A stretch of 5,789 bases of DNA from Rhodospirillales bacterium (GCA_903644035.1 CAHJXG010000581.1:1-5789); one strand, 5' to 3'; shown: positions 1-5,789, counted from the stretch's first letter. Numbers and translations are program-made. The notes: generated by a model not told the origin, from the sequence alone.

Positions 1-1203
1 TGGAGCGACCCGAAGGCGGGCAGTCAGATCGAATTCGCCTCGTTTCAGCACCTTGCCCAGACCGTCGAGCGCGGCAAATTCGACTTCCTGTTCCTGGCGG
101 AGGGCCTTCGCATCCGCGAGCAGAAGGGCCGGTTCCACGAACTGGACGTGGTGGGCCGGCCGAACACGCTCGCCATGCTCACGGCGCTCGCCTCCGTCAC
201 CACGCATCTGGGGTTCGTCGGCACGTTGACCACGACGTTCAATGAACCCTACCCCCTGGCCCGGCAGCTCGCGACGATCGACATCCTGTCGGGTGGCCGG
301 TCCGGCTGGAATTTCGTGACGTCCCCAGGTGCCTTCACGGGGGCGAACTTCCGCCAGGGCGACCACCTGCCGCATGAGGAGCGCTACGAGCGCGCCAGCG
401 AATTCGTGGAGGCGGCGCGCCGCGTCTGGCAGGGGGGCACCTTCACGGTGCAGTCGAAGCACTTCGATTTCGAGGGACGAACCTCCTTGTCCAGCTTGCC
501 GCAGGGTGCACCCGTCATCGTCCAGGCCGGCGAGTCCGACAGCGGCCGCGAGGTCGCGGCCCGCCATGCGGACGTCATCTACTCGCGCCACAGCGCGCTG
601 GCCGCTGGCCAGGCCTTCTATGCCGACGTCAAGCGTCGCCTGCCGGCCTATGGCCGCCGCCCGGAGGAGCTGAAGATCCTACCCGGCGCCACCTTCGCCC
701 TCGGTGATACCGAGGAGGAGGCGCACGCCAACGCCGCCGAGATCCGCCTTGCGCAGGTCAGCCCCAAGACCGCGATCAACTTCGTCGAGCAGGTCTGGAA
801 CCGCGACCTGTCGGCCTACGACCCCGATGGACCGCTGCCCGAAGCCGACCCGGACGTGGAGGCCGATGCGCTGTCGAAGGGGCGCGCCATGCGCTACGAC
901 GACCGTCTGGCGACGGCCCGGCAATGGCGCGAGATCGCCGGGCGCGAGAAGCTGTCCCTGCGCCAGCTCGTCATCAAGCTGACCGGGCGGAAGCAGTTCG
1001 TCGGCACGCCGGAATTGGTCGCGCTCGAGATCGAGCGGTACGTCCAGGAGGACGCGGCCGACGGTTTCGTCTTCGCGCCGCATCTGACGCCGGGCGGTTT
1101 CGATACCTTCGTGGAGAAGGTCGTCCCAGTGCTGCAGGACCGCGGGGTGTTCCGCCGCGACTATGCGGAGACAACCCTACGCGGGCATTTGGGCCTTGCC
1201 TGA
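1..1203 (+). CDS. LLM-class flavin-dependent monooxygenase, NtaA/SnaA/DszA family (5' partial)
   Basis: The frame is open from base 1 to the TGA at 1201-1203, giving 400 visible residues. Aligned to the paralogue at 2482, Trp1 here matches Trp22 there, so probably 20-35 N-terminal residues lie outside the window. Family hallmarks are the block SGGRSGWNFVTSP (residues 97-109), PQGAPVIVQAGES (about 167-179) and the C-terminal DYAETTLRGHLGL. Such enzymes are cytoplasmic and use reduced FMN, supplied by a separate reductase, plus O2 to oxidise small organic N- or S-compounds; NtaA, SnaA and DszA are known members. Residues 57-109 match the second LLM protein at 29 of 53 positions, counted by hand. 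The stretch between VTSP and QGAPVI is about 20 residues shorter than in that paralogue and lacks its SWE...GQFFD segment, which suggests a different substrate pocket. The substrate cannot be read from sequence. The gene converges on the CysK-like gene with 7 bp between stops. Confidence 0.93.
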   Translation, partial: WSDPKAGSQIEFASFQHLAQTVERGKFDFLFLAEGLRIREQKGRFHELDVVGRPNTLAMLTALASVTTHLGFVGTLTTTFNEPYPLARQLATIDILSGGRSGWNFVTSPGAFTGANFRQGDHLPHEERYERASEFVEAARRVWQGGTFTVQSKHFDFEGRTSLSSLPQGAPVIVQAGESDSGREVAARHADVIYSRHSALAAGQAFYADVKRRLPAYGRRPEELKILPGATFALGDTEEEAHANAAEIRLAQVSPKTAINFVEQVWNRDLSAYDPDGPLPEADPDVEADALSKGRAMRYDDRLATARQWREIAGREKLSLRQLVIKLTGRKQFVGTPELVALEIERYVQEDAADGFVFAPHLTPGGFDTFVEKVVPVLQDRGVFRRDYAETTLRGHLGLA

Positions 1204-1210
1204 CTGGGTG

Positions 1211-2239
1211 TCATTCCGCCGGGGCGAGCACGGTTTCCAGCACCTCCTCACGGCGCGCCGCTGCCGGCTTGGCCTGCAGCCCCGCGCGGGTTGGCGGCGA
1301 GAGGTAACGCTCGCCGCTGTCGGGCACGATGGTCACGATCGTCTTGCCTGCGAACTCCGGACGCAGCGCCAGCGTAAGCGCCGCGTGCAGCACAGCACCG
1401 CCCGACGTGCCCGCCAGGACGCCCTCCTCGCGCGCAAATGCCAGCGCGCCCGCCTTCGCCTGCGCCACGTTCACCGCGATGACTTCGTCCACCACGCCGC
1501 CGTCGTAGTTGGACGGCAGGTCGGCACGATCGATCTCCGAAACCTTGTGGACGCCTTCGATGTTCTCGGCATATGGATCCTCGGCCGACGGCAATGCGTC
1601 CGGCGTAGGCTCGGCGACGACCACCCGCACGCCGGTCTTCTGCGCCTTGAGGAAGCGCCCGGCGCCGGAGATCGTGCCACCAGTTCCGACGCACGCCACC
1701 AGCACGTCCACCGCGCCGTCCGTGTCGCGCCAGATCTCGGGGCCTGTGGTTTCCTCGTGGATGTTCGGGTTGGCCGGGTTGCCGCGCTGGTCGGTGAAGA
1801 AGGCCCCCGGGTTCTCCGCCCGGATACGCGCCAGCACCCGGTCCACCGCGCCGGGTCCGGTGAATTCGGCGCTGTCGACCAGTACGACCTCTGCCCCGTA
1901 ATGCGCAAGGATTGCGAGTTTTTCCTGTGCGATGATGTTGCGGAGATAGAACTTGGCCCGGTAGCCCCGGGCGGCTGCGACGGCAGCCAGGCCAATGCCC
2001 GTATTGCCGCTGGTCACGTCGACCAGCAGGTCGCCGGGCTTCAACTGACCGCTGCGCTCGCCATCGCGGATGATGCCCCAGGCTGCGCGGTCCTTGATGC
2101 TGCCTGCCGGGCTGAGATACTCGATTTTGGCGAGCAGGCGCGTGCCCAGGCCACGCGCCTTGCGGATGCGGTGCAGTTCGAGCAGCGGGGTGTTGCCGAT
2201 CAGCTCCGAAAACTCGTGATAAATTCTGCCCGTCATCAT
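1211..2239 (-). CDS. Cysteine synthase / cystathionine beta-synthase-like PLP enzyme (fold type II)
   Basis: From the ATG at 2239-2237 this encodes 342 residues, slightly longer than usual for O-acetylserine sulfhydrylases (about 310-325) because of a C-terminal tail after the ERYLS motif. The frame runs open to an ATG at 2422, but the 61 extra residues do not look like the family, whereas MMTGRIYHEFSELIGNTPLL is a normal start. In order: GNTPL (15-19); PAGSIKDR (44-51) with K49 as the PLP Schiff-base lysine; TSGNTG substrate loop (76-81); NPANP..HE.TTGPEIW (154-170); GTGGTISG phosphate cup (185-192); GTSGGA (277-282); PDSGERYLS (306-314) with S308 at the PLP pyridine nitrogen. The family makes cysteine from O-acetylserine and sulfide, or performs related beta-replacements. 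Departures: the GIGAGF-type motif expected after HK is EIDRAD, the QF of QFxNPANP is QR, and the PETMS-type segment is LRNIIAQ. A specialised acceptor or nucleophile is therefore likely; I leave the symbol blank. Confidence 0.92.
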   Translation of the reverse strand: MMTGRIYHEFSELIGNTPLLELHRIRKARGLGTRLLAKIEYLSPAGSIKDRAAWGIIRDGERSGQLKPGDLLVDVTSGNTGIGLAAVAAARGYRAKFYLRNIIAQEKLAILAHYGAEVVLVDSAEFTGPGAVDRVLARIRAENPGAFFTDQRGNPANPNIHEETTGPEIWRDTDGAVDVLVACVGTGGTISGAGRFLKAQKTGVRVVVAEPTPDALPSAEDPYAENIEGVHKVSEIDRADLPSNYDGGVVDEVIAVNVAQAKAGALAFAREEGVLAGTSGGAVLHAALTLALRPEFAGKTIVTIVPDSGERYLSPPTRAGLQAKPAAARREEVLETVLAPAE

Positions 2240-2281
2240 CAATCTCGCACGGCTGACTGCCGATGAGGGTGAACTGATAGT

Positions 2282-2302
2282 CCACGCTGTCAAGCGTGTA
2301 CA
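2282..2302 (-). promoter_or_regulatory. Inverted repeat over a consensus -35 (TTGACA), candidate operator/promoter of the CysK-like gene
   Basis: A perfect 6-bp inverted repeat, CACGCT-GTCA-AGCGTG, lies at 2283-2298. Read on the minus strand, its centre contains TTGACA (2293 to 2288), the consensus sigma-70 -35 hexamer, about 50 bp upstream of the chosen start at 2239. TGTACA, another small palindrome, directly abuts it (2297-2302). No good -10 hexamer is visible at a 16-18 bp spacing, so the promoter is tentative. A repressor or activator binding the dyad would sit on the -35. The site lies in the divergent gap and could also affect the LLM gene at 2482. Confidence 0.3.
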
Positions 2303-2471
2303 ATCGTCATCCAGCCGCCGAAATGGTCGTTTCTGCCCTATTGAGGAGAGCTTCTTTCTTTTTGCAGTGGATGGGAGTGTCCGATGCTGCAGAGTCACCA
2401 AATATTGCAACGCTGTTTTCATGGACGACGCATCGGCCGGTGAATAACCTCCATTCTCGCTTGTGATTGCT

Positions 2472-2475
2472 GGAG
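2472..2475 (+). promoter_or_regulatory. Ribosome binding site fixing the start of the second LLM gene
   Basis: GGAG at 2472-2475 is followed by six bases (ATCCCG) and then the ATG at 2482. This spacing supports ATG 2482 over the in-frame TTG at 2467, which would put the Shine-Dalgarno sequence inside the gene. Confidence 0.65.
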
Positions 2476-2481
2476 ATCCCG

Positions 2482-3813
2482 ATGAGCCGTCAACGCATCC
2501 CTTTCGGCATCATGCTCCACGGCGCCGGCGGGCACATGAACGCCTGGAAGCATCCGGCAAGCCCGGCTGACGCCAGCGTCAACCTGTCCTTCTACGTCGA
2601 TACGGCCCGCAAGGCGGAGGCGGCGGGCTTCGCTTTCCTTTTTATCGCAGACGGGCTGTACATCAACGAGAAGTCGATCCCGCATTTCCTGAACCGGTTC
2701 GAGCCGCTGACCATCCTTTCGGCGCTCGCCACTGCCACCACTCATATCGGCCTGGCTGGCACCGTCTCCACGTCCTACAGCGACCCGTTCACCATCGCGC
2801 GCCAGTTCGCCTCGCTCGACCTGATCAGCGGCGGCCGTGCTGGCTGGAATGTCGTGACTTCGCCGCTTGAGGGCTCTGGCCGCAACTACGGCAGGCCACA
2901 TCCGGAACACGACGAGCGCTACCGGATCGCGGACGAATACCTCGCCGTGGCTCAGGGGCTGTGGCAATCCTGGGAGGAAGGCGCCTTCGTGCGTGACCGG
3001 GTCAGCGGCCAGTTCTTCGACCGCACGAAGCTGCACCGGACCGACCATAAGGGCGCGTTCTTCCAGGTCGAGGGGCCGCTCAACATCCAGCGTTCGCCGC
3101 AGGGCCAGCCGGTGATCTTCCAGGCCGGGTCGTCCGAACCGGGCATTGACCTTGCGGGCAGATATGCGGACGCCGTGTTCACCAACTCCCCCACGCGGGA
3201 CGCGAACGCCACATTCCGCGCCCGCGTTCGCGCTGCTGCCGCAGCCCACGGGCGCAACCCGGACGAGGTGAAGGTCCTTCCCGGCATCGGCCCGATTGTC
3301 GGCGCGACGCGGGCGGAGGCCGAGGCGAAGTTCGAGCGCATCCGCACGCTGGTGACGGTCGACGAGGCACTCGCCTATCTTGGCCGCTTCTTCGACCACC
3401 ACGACTTCACGCAGTACGACGTTGACGCGCCGTTTCCCGAGCTGGGCGACATCGGCGCCAACAGCTTCCGTTCCACAACGGACCGGATTAAGCAGCAGGC
3501 GCGCGATGGGGGCCTGACCCTACGTGAGGCGGCGCTCGATGCCGTCACGCCGAAGCCGCACTTCATCGGCACCGGCCCGGCCGTCGCCGAGGAGATCATC
3601 CGCTGGATCGACGGCGGCGCCGCGGACGGGTTCATCCTCGGCTTTCCCGTGACGGCAGAAGGGTTCGACGACTTCGACCGCCTGGTCCTGCCGGAGCTGG
3701 AGGCGCTGGGCCGCTACGACCGCGCCCAGGTGGGCCGCACGTTGCGCGACCACCTCGGCCTTCCGTTCACACCGAACCGCTATACCGCTCCACGGGCGCT
3801 CGCGGCGGAATAA
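2482..3813 (+). CDS. LLM-class flavin-dependent monooxygenase, NtaA/SnaA/DszA family (complete)
   Basis: A full-length protein of 443 residues, normal for this family (about 430-460). The ATG has a GGAG ribosome site six bases upstream. The TIM-barrel landmarks are HGAGGHMNAW (13-22), FLFIADGLY (52-60), LSALATATTHIGLAGTVSTSY (79-99), SGGRAGWNVVTSP (116-128), the family-typical SWEEGAFVRDR...GQFFD (163-180), PQGQPVIFQAGSSEPG (206-221) and DGFILGFP (382-389). There is no signal peptide or membrane segment, so it is cytosolic. Family members oxidise organic substrates with O2 and FMNH2 from a partner flavin reductase; none is encoded here, so a reductase elsewhere is inferred. The sulfur-metabolism neighbours point to an organosulfur or S-modified amino acid substrate, as for YxeK- and CmoJ-type relatives of Bacillus, but this is inference. 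It is convergent with the MetC-like gene (13 bp between stops) and divergent from the CysK-like gene. Confidence 0.95.
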   Translation: MSRQRIPFGIMLHGAGGHMNAWKHPASPADASVNLSFYVDTARKAEAAGFAFLFIADGLYINEKSIPHFLNRFEPLTILSALATATTHIGLAGTVSTSYSDPFTIARQFASLDLISGGRAGWNVVTSPLEGSGRNYGRPHPEHDERYRIADEYLAVAQGLWQSWEEGAFVRDRVSGQFFDRTKLHRTDHKGAFFQVEGPLNIQRSPQGQPVIFQAGSSEPGIDLAGRYADAVFTNSPTRDANATFRARVRAAAAAHGRNPDEVKVLPGIGPIVGATRAEAEAKFERIRTLVTVDEALAYLGRFFDHHDFTQYDVDAPFPELGDIGANSFRSTTDRIKQQARDGGLTLREAALDAVTPKPHFIGTGPAVAEEIIRWIDGGAADGFILGFPVTAEGFDDFDRLVLPELEALGRYDRAQVGRTLRDHLGLPFTPNRYTAPRALAAE

Positions 3814-3839
3814 CCGCGCGGCCCGCTCAGGTGGAGCGG
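3785..3839. terminator. Candidate bidirectional terminator: hairpin over both convergent stop codons
   Basis: CCGCTCCAC (3785-3793) and its exact reverse complement GTGGAGCGG (3831-3839) flank the junction of the second LLM gene and the MetC-like gene. Inside them, GGGC (3794-3797) can pair with GCCC (3821-3824) and CGCGG (3801-3805) with CCGCG (3814-3818), leaving an 8-nt loop that includes the LLM stop. A 6-nt bulge (3825-3830) interrupts the right arm. No U-run follows in either direction, so it is not a textbook intrinsic terminator, but its position at a tail-to-tail junction fits transcript-end protection or two-way termination. Confidence 0.4.
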
Positions 3840-5056
3840 CGGTGATGATGGAGGGTGGCGAAGCCCTGCCGCAGATCGGCGATCAGGTCGGTCGGGTCCT
3901 CAAGGCCGATATGGATGCGGATGATCAGGCCGCCGAAGTCGCCGCTGCTGGCCGTGCGGGTGATGGTGCCGTAGGTGGGGATGGCGAGGCTTTCGAACCC
4001 GCCCCAGCTCGACCCGATGCCGAACAGTTCGAGCGCGTCGATGAGGGCGTTGAGGTCGGGCGCCGTCCACTCCGGCTGGAACACCACCCCGAATAGCGAG
4101 CAGGCGCCGGTGAAGTCTCGCTTCCAAAGCGCGTGGCCAGGGGCGCCGGGCAGTGCGGGAAATAGGACCTGCTTGACCTCCGGTCGATCCTGCAGCCAGG
4201 CGGCGATCTCGATCGCGGAACTGAAGTGCTGCTGGAGCCGCGTGTCCAGGGTGCGCAGGCCACGCAGGCAAAGCCAGCAATCGTCCGGGCTGGCATACTG
4301 GCCCAAGGCGAGGGCGGCTTTGCGGAGCCGGGTCCAATCGGCATCGTCGTTCACGATGACGGCGCCGAGCAACACGTCGGAATGGCCGACCGGATATTTG
4401 GTGAGAGCCTGGATCGACACGTCGACCCCGTGCTGGAATGGCTGGAAGTGCCGGATTCCCCAGGTGTTGTCGAGCAGGACCTTGGCGCCATGTTCGTGGG
4501 CGAGTGCTGCCAGGGCAAGGACGTCCTGCACCTCGAAGGTGTGGCTGCCGGGGCTTTCCAGATAGAGGACGGTCGTGTTGGGTCGGAACAGCGGTGCGAG
4601 CCCGGCGGCGTCGAGCGCCGGGTCGTAGTACTGCGTCACCACCCCGAAGTTGTTCAACAGATCGTCGATGAAATCCCGGGTGGAGCCATAGACACTATCG
4701 GGCACCAGACAGTGGTCACCGGCCCTGAGATAGGCGAGCATCGCAGTGGTGGCGGCCGACAGGCCAGACGAGGTGATCTGGCAACGCGTGCCGCCCTCGA
4801 TCTCCGCCACCAGGTTCTCCAGGGCGTGATGGGTTGCGTTGCCGTAGACGCCGTACGTGTCGGATTGCTGATACATGCGGCTGCCGTCATGGAGGCGGTC
4901 GGCCGTGTCGACATGCAGCATGGTCGACCCGCGATGGAGCGGCGGGTTTACGAAGGCGCGGGTCCGGCCGCTGGACCGCCCGCTGTGTGGTAAGGGGGTG
5001 GCGAGGCTTTGTGCAGTTGTCTTGTCGTCGGGCATCGACTTGGTGTCCTTTGACAT
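3827..5056 (-). CDS. metC: Cystathionine beta-lyase (MetC)-like PLP-dependent C-S lyase
   Basis: From the ATG at 5056 this encodes 409 residues, close to the usual 390-400. ATG 5035 (402 aa) is an equal candidate, with AAGGA ten bases upstream; ATG 5146 adds residues unlike the family. It belongs to the Cys/Met-metabolism fold-type I PLP family, which splits cystathionine into homocysteine, pyruvate and ammonia or acts as a general C-S lyase. Numbered from ATG 5056: SSGLSAATTAML (96-107); VPDSVYGSTRDF (118-129) with the stacking Tyr123; LESPGSHTFEVQD; LLDNTW with Asp196 for the PLP nitrogen; SIQALTKYPVGHSD with catalytic Lys220; KRDFTGACSLFGVVF; SSWGGFESL (349-357); LIIRIHIGLEDPTDLIADL with carboxylate-binding Arg380. 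These strongly indicate MetC. The oddity is YGVYG (68-72) where the family has YGRRG: the arginine that holds the PLP phosphate of the neighbouring subunit in E. coli MetC (Arg58) is Val70. The biological substrate is therefore uncertain. Confidence 0.92.
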   Translation of the reverse strand: MSKDTKSMPDDKTTAQSLATPLPHSGRSSGRTRAFVNPPLHRGSTMLHVDTADRLHDGSRMYQQSDTYGVYGNATHHALENLVAEIEGGTRCQITSSGLSAATTAMLAYLRAGDHCLVPDSVYGSTRDFIDDLLNNFGVVTQYYDPALDAAGLAPLFRPNTTVLYLESPGSHTFEVQDVLALAALAHEHGAKVLLDNTWGIRHFQPFQHGVDVSIQALTKYPVGHSDVLLGAVIVNDDADWTRLRKAALALGQYASPDDCWLCLRGLRTLDTRLQQHFSSAIEIAAWLQDRPEVKQVLFPALPGAPGHALWKRDFTGACSLFGVVFQPEWTAPDLNALIDALELFGIGSSWGGFESLAIPTYGTITRTASSGDFGGLIIRIHIGLEDPTDLIADLRQGFATLHHHRRST

Positions 5057-5065
5057 GCTGTGGCG

Positions 5066-5077
5066 GGAGCCGGCTCC
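5066..5077. promoter_or_regulatory. 12-bp perfect palindrome just upstream of the MetC-like gene
   Basis: GGAGCCGGCTCC is its own reverse complement and lies 10-21 bases upstream of the start codon at 5056 on the minus strand. It could be an operator or a small hairpin near the ribosome site. If translation starts at 5098 or 5146 it would be coding sequence. GC-rich DNA gives such palindromes by chance fairly often. Confidence 0.2.
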
Positions 5078-5258
5078 GGCTGGTATTTCAAGCTGCATGG
5101 CCGGAAACGAAGACAGATGAAAGATCAAACACTGCCAACGCCCCATTGCGTAAATTGAGCATAGACAAGGGAAACAAAATGGTCAGCAGTTTGGCGTTAT
5201 CTATTAGATCGGATTGAGAGAAAGCCATTCTGCCAGAGCGGATCGCAACGCGGTGCAG

Positions 5259-5585
5259 CTACTTCATATGACGGAAGAACCTCTCGATACGGTTCTGCTC
5301 GCGGTGGAGACTGCGGCTGAAGCGGAACCGCTGTGTCCGGTTGGATGTGATCGGAATGCTGGTTGCCGCGTAACGCTCCTCGGTCATCGCCCTGATCCAA
5401 TCGGCATTGTGGACCTCGTCGGCGGTCAGCACGCTCTGGGCAGACAAATTCTCCAGCAATGCCGGCACGACTTGGCTGTCGTGCGCTTGGCCTGCTGTCA
5501 ACGCCATGCGGGCCGGCAGCCCACGCGCGTCCACCAGTGCATGGACCATGGTGGGCAATCGCATGCGGGCCATACCGTATGGCAC
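5259..5585 (-). pseudogene. Decayed IS5-family (IS427-type) DDE transposase fragment
   Basis: The 108-codon minus-strand frame carries the second half of an IS427-type transposase: a VHALVDARGLP block, then ALTAGQAHDS, LTADEVHNAD (the second catalytic Asp region, usually ADKGYD), TSNRTQRF and EQNRIERFFRHMK with the catalytic Glu (usually NxIERFFNxLK). No ATG/DST segment carrying the first catalytic Asp is present, so the reading frame lacks a complete DDE triad. A TAG stops the frame right after MK, where relatives continue with (H/Q)xRRVATRY; the bases after the stop still read LHRVAIR in frame, suggesting a nonsense mutation. Upstream of 5585 the similarity becomes unclear and there may be a frameshift near 5578. 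It is a non-functional remnant, and the first base of the frame is a GTG that need not be a real start. Confidence 0.75.
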
Positions 5586-5712
5586 GCTTGCGCGTGAGCG
5601 CGGCTTATCAGCCGTGATGCGAAGTGACTTTCCAGGCGCAAGCCTCAGCGCCTTCTACTCAGGTCAGCCGAATGTGACGACTCCTCCAGCAGCCTGAAAC
5701 CGCTCAGTCAGC

Positions 5713-5757
5713 GCTAGAGCTTTTTCCGATCGAAGTGGATCGGAGAAAATCTCTAGC
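5713..5757. repeat. 45-bp imperfect palindrome, probable small interspersed repeat
   Basis: The left arm (5713-5731) and right arm (5738-5757) pair through GCTAGAG/CTCTAGC, TTTT/AAAA and TCCGATC/GATCGGA. That is 18 base pairs with one mismatch and one bulged base, around the loop GAAGTG. No gene covers it. Similar 'AGAGC-TTTT-CCGATC' palindromes are, from memory, common intergenic repeats in alphaproteobacteria, but copy number cannot be tested here. It could be a REP-like element, a MITE end or a transcript-end hairpin; only a weak T-run (TTGTTTT, 5761-5767) follows. Confidence 0.6.
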
Positions 5758-5789
5758 TCCTTGTTTTAACGAGCAACTTTGTCCGACCA

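Noticed and set aside
1163..2266. Long plus-strand frame (367 codons) opposite the CysK-like gene
   Set aside because: It is the antisense shadow of a GC-rich gene; its translation is rich in Arg and low-complexity sequence, while the minus strand carries all the PLP motifs.
2240..2422. Extension of the CysK-like gene to the ATG at 2422
   Set aside because: The 61 added residues are unlike the family, the DNA is lower in GC than the genes, and it would run over the TTGACA inverted repeat.
2467..2481. TTG start for the second LLM gene
   Set aside because: It would place the GGAG ribosome site inside the coding region; ATG 2482 has the correct spacing.
2419..3402. Minus-strand frame (327 codons) opposite the second LLM gene
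   Set aside because: Shadow frame: no domain-like sequence, and the plus strand is a complete family member.
5057..5146. Extension of the MetC-like gene to the ATG at 5146
   Set aside because: The extra 30 residues have no family similarity and no clear ribosome site lies upstream.
5407..5697. Plus-strand frame (96 codons) over the transposase remnant
   Set aside because: It is antisense to the recognisable transposase sequence and shows no domain of its own.
5701..5713. Small inverted repeat CGCT-CAGTC-AGCG
   Set aside because: Only four base pairs; expected by chance beside the larger palindrome.
1..5789. CRISPR arrays, tRNA or rRNA genes, riboswitches
   Set aside because: No regularly spaced direct repeats, no cloverleaf or rRNA-like sequence, and no SAM- or cobalamin-type aptamer could be recognised in the gaps.

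Overview
The window reads as a GC-rich chromosomal or large-plasmid segment of a proteobacterium, most likely an alphaproteobacterium. The reasons are the strong G/C bias at third codon positions, the style of the four enzymes, an IS5/IS427-type transposase remnant, and an 'AGAGC-TTTT-CCGATC' type interspersed palindrome at the right edge. The taxon call is inference from sequence style; no marker gene is present.

Layout, left to right. (1) 1-1203, plus strand: a flavin-dependent monooxygenase of the luciferase-like (LLM) class, NtaA/SnaA/DszA type, with its N-terminus cut by the window edge. (2) 1211-2239, minus strand: a cysteine synthase-like fold-type II PLP enzyme, convergent with the first gene, 7 bp between the stops. 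(3) 2240-2481: a divergent control region with lower GC, holding an inverted repeat over a consensus -35 hexamer. (4) 2482-3813, plus strand: a second, complete LLM monooxygenase of the same family. (5) 3827-5056, minus strand: a cystathionine beta-lyase (MetC)-like fold-type I PLP enzyme, convergent with gene 4, 13 bp between the stops, with a large hairpin over the junction. (6) About 5200-5789: a decayed IS5/IS427-type transposase fragment on the minus strand, then a 45-bp near-palindrome.

The four genes form two consecutive 'LLM monooxygenase facing a PLP sulfur-amino-acid enzyme' pairs. A plausible reading is organosulfur salvage: the flavoenzymes oxidatively open C-S (or C-N) bonds of S-modified cysteine or related compounds, the MetC-like enzyme eliminates thiol or sulfide, and the CysK-like enzyme puts sulfide or thiol into an amino acid. 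This is inference from family and neighbourhood. No reductase, transporter or acetyltransferase of such a pathway lies in the window. Both PLP enzymes keep their core catalytic motifs but depart from the families at substrate- or cofactor-contacting positions, so they may not be housekeeping CysK and MetC.
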